Below are positions 46,312-54,418 of a stretch of 58,390 nucleotides of DNA, one piece after another. The DNA comes from Mesorhizobium norvegicum. Its GTDB lineage: Bacteria; Pseudomonadota; Alphaproteobacteria; Rhizobiales; Rhizobiaceae. The notes under the pieces are model-generated. The model was not told where the DNA came from. It ran no database searches and worked only from the letters and a program-made list of their open reading frames with translations. A program made the position numbers and the translations under genes. Within the stretch, counting starts at the first letter, position 1, and the number at the start of each line of letters is the position of its first letter. The stretch lies in NCBI RefSeq assembly GCF_004919685.1, contig NZ_SMYZ01000056.1, positions 40,232 through 98,621 of the forward strand, written 5' to 3'.

Positions 46312-46356
46312 GCATGTCGTTGTCCCAAAACCGCTTCGCACTTTTGGGCGGCATGC
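46312..46356. repeat. GCATGTCG-type hairpin repeat, family F, copy 2
   Basis: This is the reverse complement of the 33200-33245 repeat: GCATGTCGTTGTCCC, then AAAACCGC, then TTTTGGGCGGCATGC. It lies between the MFS and Lrp genes, close to the lrp stop codon. The family is a known kind of rhizobial intergenic palindrome. Confidence 0.65.
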
Positions 46357-46358
46357 GC

Positions 46359-46817
46359 TCAGATCGGCAGTTCCGACGTGTATTTGATCGTCTGGCTGGG
46401 AACGTCCGTCTTGACGTTCTGCACGCCCTTGATGCGGCTCAGATGCTCCGACTGGAAGCGACGGTAGTCGTCGATGCCGGCCGCCACCACGCGCACCATG
46501 GCATCGCAGTCGCCGAGCATCAAATAGCACTCCATCACCTGCGGCAGCTTGGCCACTTCGGTGGCGAAATGTTCGATCGTGTCCTCGTCCTGCGTCTTCA
46601 GCCAGATGCGGGTGAAGAAGGTCAGGCCCTTGCCGATGCTGGCCGGGTTGAGCACGGCGACGTAGCGGTCGATGACACCGGCTTCCTCCAGCAACTTCAC
46701 GCGCCGCAGGCAAGGCGATGGCGAAAGGCCGACCTCATTGGCCAGATCGTTGTTGGCCATGCGGCCGTCGCGTTGCAGCGCCCGCAGAATCCGCTTGTCG
46801 ATCTCATCCAGCTTCAT
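46359..46817 (-). CDS. Lrp/AsnC family transcriptional regulator
   Basis: This is about 152 residues from the ATG at 46817. The HTH (LDEIDKRILRALQRDGRMANNDLANEVGLSPSPCLRRVK) and the RAM ligand domain (VMECYLMLGDCDAMVRVVA) are complete. It is divergent from azlCD, whose product exports branched-chain amino acids in Bacillus and is classically controlled by an Lrp-type regulator (AzlB). The role is therefore probably leucine sensing and control of azlCD. The ATG at 46832 is an alternative. Confidence 0.88.
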   Translation of the reverse strand: MKLDEIDKRILRALQRDGRMANNDLANEVGLSPSPCLRRVKLLEEAGVIDRYVAVLNPASIGKGLTFFTRIWLKTQDEDTIEHFATEVAKLPQVMECYLMLGDCDAMVRVVAAGIDDYRRFQSEHLSRIKGVQNVKTDVPSQTIKYTSELPI

Positions 46818-46835
46818 GGCTTTGTATTCCATCTA

Positions 46836-46902
46836 TTTGGCAATCTGTGACACTCAATGCCAAAATTTTGTGAAATACAACAATCTTCGCAACCAAATTT
46901 TG
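46836..46902. promoter_or_regulatory. Candidate Lrp operators before azlC
   Basis: TTTGGCA (46836-46842) and TGCCAAA (46858-46864) form a 7-base inverted repeat. The palindrome CAAAATTTTG (46861-46870) recurs as CAAATTTTG at 46894-46902, 33 bases further on, about three helical turns. Phased sites on one face are typical for Lrp octamers. Confidence 0.6.
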
Positions 46903-46989
46903 AGCCGGTGCCGGTATGTTTGCCGCCGACATCACGAGATTCCAGACGCAACCGGAAGCGGCGGCCTTAAGGCCGGCCGATGGCAGAGC

Positions 46990-47724
46990 ATGAGCATTTC
47001 ACAGGCAGTCGAGGCGGCGGACAATGGTTCGGGATCCGAGTTCCGCCGTGGCGTGACGTCATGCGCGCCGGTGCTGTTCGGCACCATCCCTTACGCGCTG
47101 GTGCTCGGCGCCCAGGCCACGCAGAAAGGGCTGAGCACGGTCGAATTGTCCATGATGACAGGGCTGAACTTCGCCGGCGGCTCGGAATTCGCGGCGATCC
47201 AGTTGTGGACGTCGCCGCCGCACATCGTGCTCATCGTCGCCATCACCTTCCTGGTCAACAGCCGTCATCTGCTGATGGGAGCGGCACTGGCGCCGTTCCT
47301 GCGCGATCTGCCGAGGCGCAAGGTCTTTCCGGCGCTGTTTTTTATGTGCGACGAAAGCTGGGCGCTGGGCTTGGCCGATGCCAGGCAGCGCGCAGCGGCA
47401 GGCATCACGCCGGCCTTCAGCCCGCGCTATTATATGGGCGCGGCACTGGCGATGTATCTCACCTGGGTGGTCTTCACCACGCTGGGTGCCGTGCTCGGTC
47501 CGATGCTCGGCCATGTCGAGACCTACGGTTTCGACATGGCGTTTCCGGCGGTCTTCCTGGTGCTGATGCGCGGCATGTGGACGAGCATGGCCGCGGCGCG
47601 GCCGTGGCTGGTCAGCCTCGTCGTCGCGGCGCTGTTTTATCTCTTCGTCCCGGGCGCCTGGTATGTCGCCGCCGGTGCGGTATCGGGGCTGGTCGCGGCC
47701 TGGCTGATGACAGGTGATGCATGA
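46990..47724 (+). CDS. azlC: AzlC family branched-chain amino-acid exporter subunit
   Basis: This 244-residue membrane protein has the AzlC signature (FRRGVTSCAPVLFGTIPYALVLGAQA, then NFAGGSEFAAIQLW). It is the large subunit of the AzlCD transporter, which exports branched-chain amino acids. Earlier starts in this frame reach 46672 but run through the Lrp gene region and its operators, so 46990 is preferred. It is coupled to azlD by a 4-base overlap. Confidence 0.9.
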   Translation: MSISQAVEAADNGSGSEFRRGVTSCAPVLFGTIPYALVLGAQATQKGLSTVELSMMTGLNFAGGSEFAAIQLWTSPPHIVLIVAITFLVNSRHLLMGAALAPFLRDLPRRKVFPALFFMCDESWALGLADARQRAAAGITPAFSPRYYMGAALAMYLTWVVFTTLGAVLGPMLGHVETYGFDMAFPAVFLVLMRGMWTSMAAARPWLVSLVVAALFYLFVPGAWYVAAGAVSGLVAAWLMTGDA

Positions 47725-48020
47725 TCGACGTAGCGACCCTTCTCACCATCGTGCTGATGGCCGGCGTTACCTACCTGACCCGGATCGGCGGCTATGTCGT
47801 GTTGCGCAACCGCACGCTCAGCGCCCGCGCCACGGCGGTGATGGAGGCGGCGCCCGGCTGCGTGCTGATCTCGGTCATCGCGCCGGCCTTCGTGTCGAGG
47901 AATCCGGCCGACCTTCTGGCGCTGGCCATTACTTTTGTTGCTGCGACACGGCTTTCCATGCTGCCGACCGTGCTGATCGGGATCGGCGCGGCGGGGCTGT
48001 TGCGGCATTTCTTGGGATAG
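47721..48020 (+). CDS. azlD: AzlD family transporter subunit
   Basis: This 99-residue protein has about three to four hydrophobic segments and the AzlD pattern (LMAGVTYLTRIGGYVVL, then EAAPGCVLISVIAPAF). It starts inside the azlC stop region (ATGA overlap at 47721-47724), so the two subunits are translated together. It completes the branched-chain amino-acid exporter. Confidence 0.92.
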   Translation: MIDVATLLTIVLMAGVTYLTRIGGYVVLRNRTLSARATAVMEAAPGCVLISVIAPAFVSRNPADLLALAITFVAATRLSMLPTVLIGIGAAGLLRHFLG

Positions 48021-48043
48021 CAAAAGGCCAATTGCTGGTTGTT

Positions 48044-48337
48044 TCACAAGGCCTGTGGCCACTGTTGGGCGGCGTGTATGACGGTAAGGATTTCGATAGT
48101 ATCTCTGCCTACGCGATAGGGGATGATATAGGGAATATCGACCAAAACGAGTTCTCGAGTCGCTTTGATGCGCCCAACGCGACCCATGGCCGGCTGTTCG
48201 GTGAGCAGTTCCGCCGCCGACAAGATGCGGGCAATGACACGAGCGGACGCTTCGGGGCTGTCTTTCTCGATGTGCGCGCCGATCTCGTCAAGCCGACGCA
48301 ATGCCCGCTTGGTCCAACGGATTGTCTTGCGGCCCAT
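48044..48337 (-). CDS. parE: RelE/ParE family toxin
   Basis: This 97-residue toxin starts GRKTIRWTKRALRRLDEIGAHI and has RELVLVDIPYIIPYRVGRDTIEILTVIH, the ParE pattern of gyrase-poisoning toxins. It begins 2 bases after the antitoxin stop codon. It lies downstream of azlD, convergent, with a 23-base gap. Confidence 0.88.
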   Translation of the reverse strand: MGRKTIRWTKRALRRLDEIGAHIEKDSPEASARVIARILSAAELLTEQPAMGRVGRIKATRELVLVDIPYIIPYRVGRDTIEILTVIHAAQQWPQAL

Positions 48338-48339
48338 AA

Positions 48340-48579
48340 TCAGCCGGCGGACTTGACGTATTTCCCAATCACGGCGGCCAACTCTTGCTCATTGGCAAAT
48401 TCACCGCGCTCAGCCTCCGCCAATCCGGCCTCTATCTCGGCGAGCTGCCATTCCTGGCGGGCTACAAAGTCCTCAATGGCCTGGGCGGCCATATAAGAGC
48501 GCGAGCGGTCGAGCTTTTCGGCAAGCTGGTCGAGCCTGTTTGTCGTGTCATCGGGGAGGCGCACGGTAAAAGCGGCCAT
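48340..48579 (-). CDS. Ribbon-helix-helix antitoxin (CopG/ParD-like)
   Basis: This 79-residue protein starts AAFTVRLPDDTTNRLDQLAEKL, followed by DRSRSYMAAQAIEDFVARQEW: a ribbon-helix-helix fold that binds DNA, and a C-terminal tail for the toxin. With parE it forms a type II toxin-antitoxin operon. A strong palindrome lies upstream, as expected for autoregulation. Confidence 0.9.
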   Translation of the reverse strand: MAAFTVRLPDDTTNRLDQLAEKLDRSRSYMAAQAIEDFVARQEWQLAEIEAGLAEAERGEFANEQELAAVIGKYVKSAG

Positions 48580-48590
48580 GGTTGTAATTC

Positions 48591-48625
48591 ATCCTGGTTC
48601 ACTATGACTATCAGTGAACCAGAAT
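48591..48625. promoter_or_regulatory. ParD autoregulatory operator
   Basis: CTGGTTCACT (48594-48603) and AGTGAACCAG (48613-48622) form a perfect 10-base inverted repeat with a 9-base spacer, extending to 13 bases with one mismatch. It lies just upstream of the antitoxin start at 48579. Confidence 0.85.
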
Positions 48626-48763
48626 GGTTCGTCAAGGTTGCCGTACCCCAAAGGCCGTCTCGCTTACTGGTTCTGTGCTGCATCGGGACGCAAGCAGCGA
48701 GGGCTGCCGCGGCAAGAAAAAGGCAGACGCCGGAGCGCCCGCCTTCTCGAAGTCTTTATGCCT

Positions 48764-49399
48764 TTACGCCGCCGCCGCGATACCCTGGCTGGCGGCCACC
48801 ACGGCGTCGACCTTGGCGGTCGCCTTGGCGAGCGCCGATGTCACCGCGTCAGGGCCCATGCCGACGCCTTCGATGCGGATGACGTCGACATCGGTCATGC
48901 CGAGGAAACCGAGCACGCCGCGCAGATAGGGAATGGCGTGATCGAACTGCACGGCAGCACCTTCCGAATAGATGCCGCCGGAAGCGAGCACGATATAGAC
49001 CTTCTTGCCGGTGACGAGGCCCTTGGGGCCGTTTTCGCCATAGGCAAAGCTCTTGCCGGAGCGGGCGATGTGATCGACCCACGACTTCAGCGTCGAGGAG
49101 ATGTTGAAGTTGATGAAGCCGGTGGCGAGGATCACCGTGTCGGCTGCGAACAGCTCGTCGAGCACGACATCGGAAACGCCGACCACTTCGGCCTGGCGGG
49201 GAGTGCGGGCTTCGGCCGGCGTGTAGATGCCGCTGGCATAGTCGGCGTCTATATGCGGCAGCGGGTTGGCGACGAGGTCGCGCACGACAAGCGTGTTTGA
49301 CGGGTCCGCGGCAAGCAGCTTCTCGGCGAATTCGGTGGCAATGCGGGTCGAGTGCGAGGCAGCGCCGCGGGGGCTCGAGGTTACAAGAAGAATGGACAT
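48764..49399 (-). CDS. azoR: FMN-dependent NADH-azoreductase
   Basis: This is about 211 residues. The flavodoxin-like fold shows SSPRGAASHSTRIATEFAEKL for the FMN phosphate loop, TGFINFNISSTLKSWVDHIARSGKSFAYGENGP, and the family LASGGIYSEG. AzoR reduces azo dyes and quinones with NADH. Here it would protect from quinones. The ATG at 49399 follows GGAGAGAC. The frame to 49438 is upstream of that. It is divergent from a LysR regulator. Confidence 0.9.
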   Translation of the reverse strand: MSILLVTSSPRGAASHSTRIATEFAEKLLAADPSNTLVVRDLVANPLPHIDADYASGIYTPAEARTPRQAEVVGVSDVVLDELFAADTVILATGFINFNISSTLKSWVDHIARSGKSFAYGENGPKGLVTGKKVYIVLASGGIYSEGAAVQFDHAIPYLRGVLGFLGMTDVDVIRIEGVGMGPDAVTSALAKATAKVDAVVAASQGIAAAA

Positions 49400-49445
49400 A
49401 GCGGGTCTCTCCAGTGGAATTGAATTGTCCCGCCACATATGGGGC

Positions 49446-49482
49446 TATCGACCCATTCGATAAACTGGTATATTTCCTATAC
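49446..49482. promoter_or_regulatory. Candidate LysR operators between azoR and lysR
   Basis: TATCG-N7-CGATA (49446-49462) and GTATA-N5-TATAC (49468-49482) are two adjacent inverted repeats in the 109-base gap. Both fit a LysR tetramer bound to regulatory and activation sites. Confidence 0.6.
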
Positions 49483-49508
49483 GATCCATCAACAAAATAG
49501 ATACAGTG

Positions 49509-50453
49509 ATGCAGCCCAACCCGACGCTCGACCAACTTCAGATCTTTGTGGCAGTCGCCGAAACCGGTAGTTTCTCGGCCGCCGGCCGCAAGCTCAACCG
49601 GGCGCAGTCCGTCATCAGCTACGGCATCGCCAATCTCGAGGCGCAACTCGGCCTGAAACTGTTCGAGCGCGAGGGCACGCGCGAGCCGCAATTGACCGGG
49701 ATCGGCCGGGCGATGCTGGAGGACGCACGGCGCATGGTCGGCGTGCTGCAGCGCATGCGCTCGCGCGTCGACGGCCACCATCAGGGTTTGGAGGCCGAAG
49801 TGGCTCTGTCGGTTGATTCTGCGCTGCCCTCGCCGGTGCTGGTTCGGGTGCTGAAGGCATTCGAGGCGCAGTTCCCGACCGTGATGCTGCGCCTGCATAT
49901 CGGCTCGCTTGGATTGATCCCGGATCACGTCGTCAATGGACAGGCCGATCTCGGCATTGGCGGCCTGCTGGGCGAGGTCGACGTGCATCTTGTGCGCATC
50001 GGCTTCATGTCGATGGTGCTGGCTTCCGCCCCCACCCACCCGCTGGCACTGCTGCCGAAACCGGTGGCGATCGAAGATGCGCGCGAACACACGCAGCTTG
50101 TCGTCACCGACCAGTCGGAGCGCACCAAGGGGCGCGACTTTGGCGTCTTTGCCTACCGCACCTGGCGGCTGACGGATCTGCGCACCAAGCATACGCTGAT
50201 GCGCGAGGGGCTGGGCTGGGGCGGGCTGCCGCGCTGGCTGATCGCCGACGATCTGGCGAGCGGCCGTTTGGTGGAGCTCGACCTCGAGTCCTTCAGGGAG
50301 GTGAGTTCGCCGCTGTTTGCCATGCATCGCAACGATCGCAGCCCGAAGCCGGCGGCGGCCTGGCTGATCGACCAGTTCAAGCGCCAACTCGGCTGCTTCA
50401 ACGAGTTCGAGCCGGGCGAGGTGCCTGAGGAGGAGCCGGAGACAGTCCCTTGA
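49509..50453 (+). CDS. LysR family transcriptional regulator
   Basis: This is about 314 residues. The HTH is clear (LDQLQIFVAVAETGSFSAAGRKL, then AQSVISYGIANLEAQLGLKLF), and the effector domain follows. It is divergent from azoR and probably activates it in response to quinones or electrophiles. Its last 56 bases overlap the 3' end of the convergent tetR. The ATG at 49509 is preferred over the GTG at 49506. Confidence 0.87.
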   Translation: MQPNPTLDQLQIFVAVAETGSFSAAGRKLNRAQSVISYGIANLEAQLGLKLFEREGTREPQLTGIGRAMLEDARRMVGVLQRMRSRVDGHHQGLEAEVALSVDSALPSPVLVRVLKAFEAQFPTVMLRLHIGSLGLIPDHVVNGQADLGIGGLLGEVDVHLVRIGFMSMVLASAPTHPLALLPKPVAIEDAREHTQLVVTDQSERTKGRDFGVFAYRTWRLTDLRTKHTLMREGLGWGGLPRWLIADDLASGRLVELDLESFREVSSPLFAMHRNDRSPKPAAAWLIDQFKRQLGCFNEFEPGEVPEEEPETVP

Positions 50454-51024
50454 TCAGCGCCATGAGAACGGCGCGGTAATCCTCGGCCGAGGCGCCGGCC
50501 TCGATCGCCAGGGCGGCCCGGTCGAAGGCTGCGCCGAGCAGTGCGGTCAGCGCCTCCGCCGGCAATCTCGTCATCGTCTGCGCCCGCATTGCCGCGACCA
50601 GCCCCTCGCGCAGCGAGCGGTTGCCGTGGCGGTTGTCGATCGCGTCCATGGCGGCTCGGCCGAGCACGGCCGGCCCGTCGAGCAGCAACAGCCGCGTGCG
50701 GCCGGGTGCGCGCATGGCGGCGAGATAGGCATCGGAGCCGGCAATCAGTGCATCGCGCGCATCGAGCGATGGCGGCGAGGCGTGCTCGATCTCCTCGGCG
50801 ACAGCTGCCGCCTCCCGCTCGACCACGGCGGCAAACAGCGCCTGCTTGTCGGCGAAGTGATGGTAGAGCGCGCCGCGCGTGACGCCGGCGGCGGCAACGA
50901 TCTCCGGCGTGCCAGTCTCGGCATAGGATTTTTCCGTAAACAGCTTTCGCGCCGCGGCAATCAGGTCGGCGCGCGTCGCTTCGGTGCGGTCGCGGTTGGA
51001 GCGGCGTGCGGCTTCCTGTTGCAT
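50398..51024 (-). CDS. TetR family transcriptional regulator
   Basis: This 208-residue protein has a TetR HTH (GTPEIVAAAGVTRGALYHHFADKQALF). It is divergent from a VOC-family gene across only 66 bases that contain two matching palindromes. It therefore most likely represses itself and the VOC gene. The C-terminal residues overlap the end of the LysR gene. Confidence 0.88.
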   Translation of the reverse strand: MQQEAARRSNRDRTEATRADLIAAARKLFTEKSYAETGTPEIVAAAGVTRGALYHHFADKQALFAAVVEREAAAVAEEIEHASPPSLDARDALIAGSDAYLAAMRAPGRTRLLLLDGPAVLGRAAMDAIDNRHGNRSLREGLVAAMRAQTMTRLPAEALTALLGAAFDRAALAIEAGASAEDYRAVLMALIKGLSPAPPQAPRPARTR

Positions 51025-51069
51025 ACATGCAGCCTGTATGTTAATTCAATTTACATGCAGACTGTATGT
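51025..51069. promoter_or_regulatory. Two matching TetR operators
   Basis: ACATGCAGCCTGTATGT (51025-51041) and ACATGCAGACTGTATGT (51053-51069) differ at one base, with starts 28 bases apart. Each is a near palindrome with ACAT(A/G)CAG arms. They lie between the TetR start at 51024 and the VOC start at 51091. Confidence 0.85.
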
Positions 51070-51090
51070 TAGTCGACGGGAGAAGGAAAG

Positions 51091-51516
51091 ATGAAGACCA
51101 CGAGCTATTACCCGGTGTTGATGACCAGCGACGTCGCCGGGACGGCGGCTTTTTATGTCAAGCATTTCGGCTTCCAGCCGCTGTTTGAGAGCGACTGGTA
51201 CGTGCATCTGCAATCGGTGGACAACAAACGCGTCAACCTGGGCATCGTCCAGGGCGACCACGAAACGATCCCGGAAGAGGGGCGGGGCCGCACCTCGGGT
51301 CTGCTGATCAATTTCGAGGTTCGCGACCCGGACGCGGTCTATGAACAGGTCGTTGCCGCCGGCCTGCCGATCCTGCGTTCTCTACGCGACGAACCCTTCG
51401 GCCAGCGCCATTTCATCACCAAAGATCCCAACGGCGTGCTGATCGACGTCATCAAGCCGATCCTGCCCAGCGAGGAGTTTCTGGCGCAATATGCGGAGGG
51501 GGCGGCGGGAGCCTGA
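51091..51516 (+). CDS. VOC (glyoxalase/bleomycin resistance) family protein
   Basis: This 141-residue protein opens TTSYYPVLMTSDVAGTAAFYVKHFGF and ends with the HFITKDPNGVLIDVIKPI motif of the VOC fold. It has the paired beta-alpha-beta-beta-beta modules that bind a metal and act as an enzyme or binding protein. It is under the divergent TetR. A solid SD (GGAGAAGGAAAG) precedes it. The substrate is unknown, but the operator arrangement suggests detoxification. Confidence 0.87.
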   Translation: MKTTSYYPVLMTSDVAGTAAFYVKHFGFQPLFESDWYVHLQSVDNKRVNLGIVQGDHETIPEEGRGRTSGLLINFEVRDPDAVYEQVVAAGLPILRSLRDEPFGQRHFITKDPNGVLIDVIKPILPSEEFLAQYAEGAAGA

Positions 51517-51526
51517 GCGCCCCGTC

Positions 51527-52492
51527 TCAGCTCGCTCTTGCCACCGGCGTCACCGTTACCTGGCTGACGCCGGTGCGGCGCACGACGGTGCACAGTGTTT
51601 CGCGGCCGATGCGTTCGGCGTCGAGCATGCGCACGAGGTCGTCGACGCCGGTGACAGGACGGCCGTCGATGGCGGCGATGATGTCGCCCTCCTTGAGGCC
51701 GGCCTTGGCCGCCGGGCCATCCTTCTCGACGCTGCGCAGCCGCACCGCCGTGCTGGTCGACACTTGCGACAGCAGTGCTGCCCGGCGCGGCAAATTGGTG
51801 GTGTCGGCCGAAATGCCGATGAAGGCGCGGCGCACGCGGCCGAAACGGATGATCTCCGAAATGACGAAATTGGCGGTGTTGGAGGCGACCGCAAAGGCGA
51901 TACCTTGCGCGCCATGGATCATGGCGGTGTTGACGCCGATGACCTCGCCGGCCGACGACACCAGCGGCCCGCCGGAATTGCCGGGGTTGAGCGCTGCGTC
52001 GGTCTGGATGACGTCGTCGATCAGCCGGCCGGTCGAGGCGCGCATCGAGCGGCCCAGCGCCGAGACGACGCCGGAGGTGACGGTCCATTCGAAGCCCAGA
52101 GGATTGCCGATGGCAATGGCGATCTGGCCGCGCCGCAGCCGCTTGGAATCGCCCAGCGGCGCGACATCGGCAAAACTGCCATCGGCGCGCACCAGCGCGA
52201 TGTCGGTGTCGGGGTCGCGGCCGAGCACGCGGCCTTCGCTGGACGATCCGTCAGGCATCGAGACGCGCACTGTCCTGGCATCGCCGACGACATGGAAATT
52301 GGTGACGACCAAACCGTCCGGCGCGATGACGAAGCCGGAGCCATGGCCGCCCTGACCCCCAATGCGCTCGATGCGGCAGACGGCCGGCCCGATACGATCG
52401 ACGGCGTCGGCGACCGTCGTCGAATAGGCGTCGAGCAATGTGTCGTCGGCCAATGTGTCGTTGGATTGGAACTTGGCGGCGGCGAGGGCCAT
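51527..52492 (-). CDS. Trypsin-like (S1C, HtrA-type) serine protease with PDZ domain
   Basis: This 321-residue protease has an intact triad: His67 in TNFHVV, Asp97 in DPDTDIAL and Ser173 in GNSGGP. One PDZ domain follows at about residues 225-310 (VRLRSVEKDGPAAKAGLKEGDIIAAIDG). There is no signal peptide or membrane segment, unlike typical DegP, so it may act in the cytoplasm, although a non-classical route is possible. It diverges from a same-architecture protein whose active site is destroyed. The protein has one PDZ where DegP has two. Confidence 0.88.
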   Translation of the reverse strand: MALAAAKFQSNDTLADDTLLDAYSTTVADAVDRIGPAVCRIERIGGQGGHGSGFVIAPDGLVVTNFHVVGDARTVRVSMPDGSSSEGRVLGRDPDTDIALVRADGSFADVAPLGDSKRLRRGQIAIAIGNPLGFEWTVTSGVVSALGRSMRASTGRLIDDVIQTDAALNPGNSGGPLVSSAGEVIGVNTAMIHGAQGIAFAVASNTANFVISEIIRFGRVRRAFIGISADTTNLPRRAALLSQVSTSTAVRLRSVEKDGPAAKAGLKEGDIIAAIDGRPVTGVDDLVRMLDAERIGRETLCTVVRRTGVSQVTVTPVARAS

Positions 52493-52660
52493 GGAAGGGC
52501 TCCGTGTTTTCAGGCTTGATCGTGACTATATGTGCGGAGCGGCTGGAACCGCCGCGACCTGACCAGATGGCCAGTCAAACCAGCAACTAGCCGTCAGGCG
52601 AGTACCTCCAAGCGCGCTGTCGAGCGATATCTGGGGCATGGATGAACCCAGGAGACCAAT

Positions 52661-53533
52661 ATGACCGATTTCAATCTGAGTGCGTTTTCGGAAGCCATCG
52701 CCGATCTCGCCGCCAAGGCGGCGCCAGCAACGGCGAGTTTCGCCACGCATCATCACCGCACGGCAAGCGCCTTCCACTGGCGTGACGGCTATTTCGTCAC
52801 CGCCGAAGAGGCCGTCGAGGCCGGCGAGGAGATCGAGCTGGTGCTGGCCTCGGGCGAGACGGTGAAGGCCGAACTGATCGGCCGCGATCCTTCGACCGGG
52901 GTTGCCCTGTTGAGGCCGGCCACTACCGTCAGCGCCGCGCCGTTGGCCAAGGCCGATGCGGTACGGCCCGGCAATCTCGCCATCGCCATCGGCAACAGCG
53001 ATGGTTCCGCTTTGGCCGTCTCAGGTTCTGTCGGCGAAGTCGGTCCGGCCTGGCGCTCGATGCGCGGCGGCACCATCGACCGGCGCATCAATCTTGCCGT
53101 CGGCGCCGGCGGCCGTTTCGAGGGCGGCCCGGTGCTCGATGCCAAGGGCGCGCTGATCGGCATGCTGTTGTTCGGACCGCGCCACAGGGCACTGGTGATG
53201 CCTTACGAGACGATCGAGCGAGCGGTCGCGACCTTGCGCGAAAAGGGCCATGTCGCGCGCGGCTATCTCGGCGCCGGCCTGCATCCGGTGCGCGATCGCG
53301 ACGCGCGGGGCGCGATGGTGATGAGCCTCGATGACGATGGTCCCGCCAAGGCCGCCGGTCTCTCGCTCGGCGACATCATCGTGGCGTGGAACGGCGAGGC
53401 CGTGCATGGCCCGCGCGAGCTGATCCGCAGGCTTGGACCCGACAGCGCCGGCGCTTCGGTGACGCTCGGCGTGGTGCGTGGCGGTGAACAGCGCGATGTC
53501 GCGCTGACAATCGGCGAAAAGCCGCTTTCCTGA
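52661..53533 (+). CDS. HtrA-like PDZ pseudoprotease
   Basis: This 290-residue protein has the same layout as the divergent protease: a trypsin-like domain (about 1-190), then a PDZ domain (about 205-285, GAMVMSLDDDGPAKAAGLSLGDIIVAWNG). All three catalytic positions are replaced by alignment by eye: His67 by Glu50 (VTAEEAV), Asp97 by Gly80 (STGVALL) and Ser173 by Glu154 (RFEGGP). It is therefore inactive as a serine protease and may be a regulator, chaperone or substrate adaptor of the active protease. A LuxR gene follows 8 bases after its stop. Confidence 0.85.
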   Translation: MTDFNLSAFSEAIADLAAKAAPATASFATHHHRTASAFHWRDGYFVTAEEAVEAGEEIELVLASGETVKAELIGRDPSTGVALLRPATTVSAAPLAKADAVRPGNLAIAIGNSDGSALAVSGSVGEVGPAWRSMRGGTIDRRINLAVGAGGRFEGGPVLDAKGALIGMLLFGPRHRALVMPYETIERAVATLREKGHVARGYLGAGLHPVRDRDARGAMVMSLDDDGPAKAAGLSLGDIIVAWNGEAVHGPRELIRRLGPDSAGASVTLGVVRGGEQRDVALTIGEKPLS

Positions 53534-53541
53534 GAGGATTG

Positions 53542-54171
53542 ATGGACACGCTCACCAGTGATCGGATCATGCATGACGGCGCCGTCTCGCGGCGGCTGGT
53601 GGTGCTGATTGCGCTTGGCGATGCGGGGCGCGCCGAGCGCCTGGCGGCCTCGCTTGCTGTGAGCGAAGACCTGTTGCCGGTCGTGGCCGGCAGAGCCGAT
53701 GTCGCCATCGTTGACGACAGCAGCGGTGATGCCGTGCCGGCCGCCGTTCCACGGGTGCTGTTGTCGGGACGCGCCAATGTCGAGCGGCCCGCCGGTGAGG
53801 TGTTGGCCGTCATGCCCGCGGGCGCGGACGATTTGTTGATCGCCGCGGCGGCGCGGCTGGCCGCGGCCGGCTATCGCGTATCGGGCGACGGCAGAAGCGG
53901 TCGTCATGAGCATTTCCATACCGGCGATGGCGAGCCGTTCGAGGATGAAGCCTCCGACGAGCATGCCGTCCGGCCTTCGCTGTCGCCGCGCGAGGCGGAA
54001 GTGCTGGCGTTGCTGGCCGAGGGTGCGCCCAACAAGGTGATCGCGCGGCGGCTCAACATCTCCGTGCACACGGCGAAGTTCCACGTCGCCGCAATCCTGA
54101 TCAAGCTCGGTGCGGCCAACCGCACCGACGCGATTGCCATTGCGATGCGGCAGGGGCTGGTGCTGGTTTAG
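53542..54171 (+). CDS. LuxR-family regulator with degenerate receiver-like domain
   Basis: This is about 209 residues. The C-terminal HTH (LSPREAEVLALLAEGAPNKVIARRLNISVHTAKFHV) is canonical. The N-terminal 130 residues resemble a receiver domain by size (VVLIALGDAGRAERLAASLAVSEDLLPVV, then ADVAIVDDSSGD), but lack clear phosphorylation landmarks apart from a possible Asp. It begins 8 bases after the pseudoprotease stop, so the two are co-transcribed. It may be regulated by protein contact instead of phosphorylation. Confidence 0.85.
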   Translation: MDTLTSDRIMHDGAVSRRLVVLIALGDAGRAERLAASLAVSEDLLPVVAGRADVAIVDDSSGDAVPAAVPRVLLSGRANVERPAGEVLAVMPAGADDLLIAAAARLAAAGYRVSGDGRSGRHEHFHTGDGEPFEDEASDEHAVRPSLSPREAEVLALLAEGAPNKVIARRLNISVHTAKFHVAAILIKLGAANRTDAIAIAMRQGLVLV

Positions 54172-54215
54172 GGATGATGTCCAGGGGCAGGAACTGGGCG
54201 AACATTGCCAAGTCT

Positions 54216-54396
54216 GCGCCGCCCCTCATCCGCCTGCCGGCACCTTCTCCCCGTATAGTGACGGGGAGAAGGAAGATGCCGCGCCGTTGACGCTTGCTTC
54301 TGGAACGTTGATGATTGGCGAAAGCGACGATTACGGCGTCTTTCTCCCCGTCACTATACGGGGAGAAATGCCCGGCAGGGCAATGAGGGGCGGCGC
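54216..54396. repeat. Large inverted-repeat element, family A, copy 3
   Basis: The ends are GCGCCGCCCCTCATCC and ATGAGGGGCGGCGC. The inner hairpins CTCCCCGTATAGTGACGGGGAG and its mirror are nearly identical to those of copy 1 (11730-11909). It fills the gap between the LuxR gene and the orphan vapB. Confidence 0.78.
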
Positions 54397-54418
54397 GACG
54401 TTGCGGATGAGGTATGCA

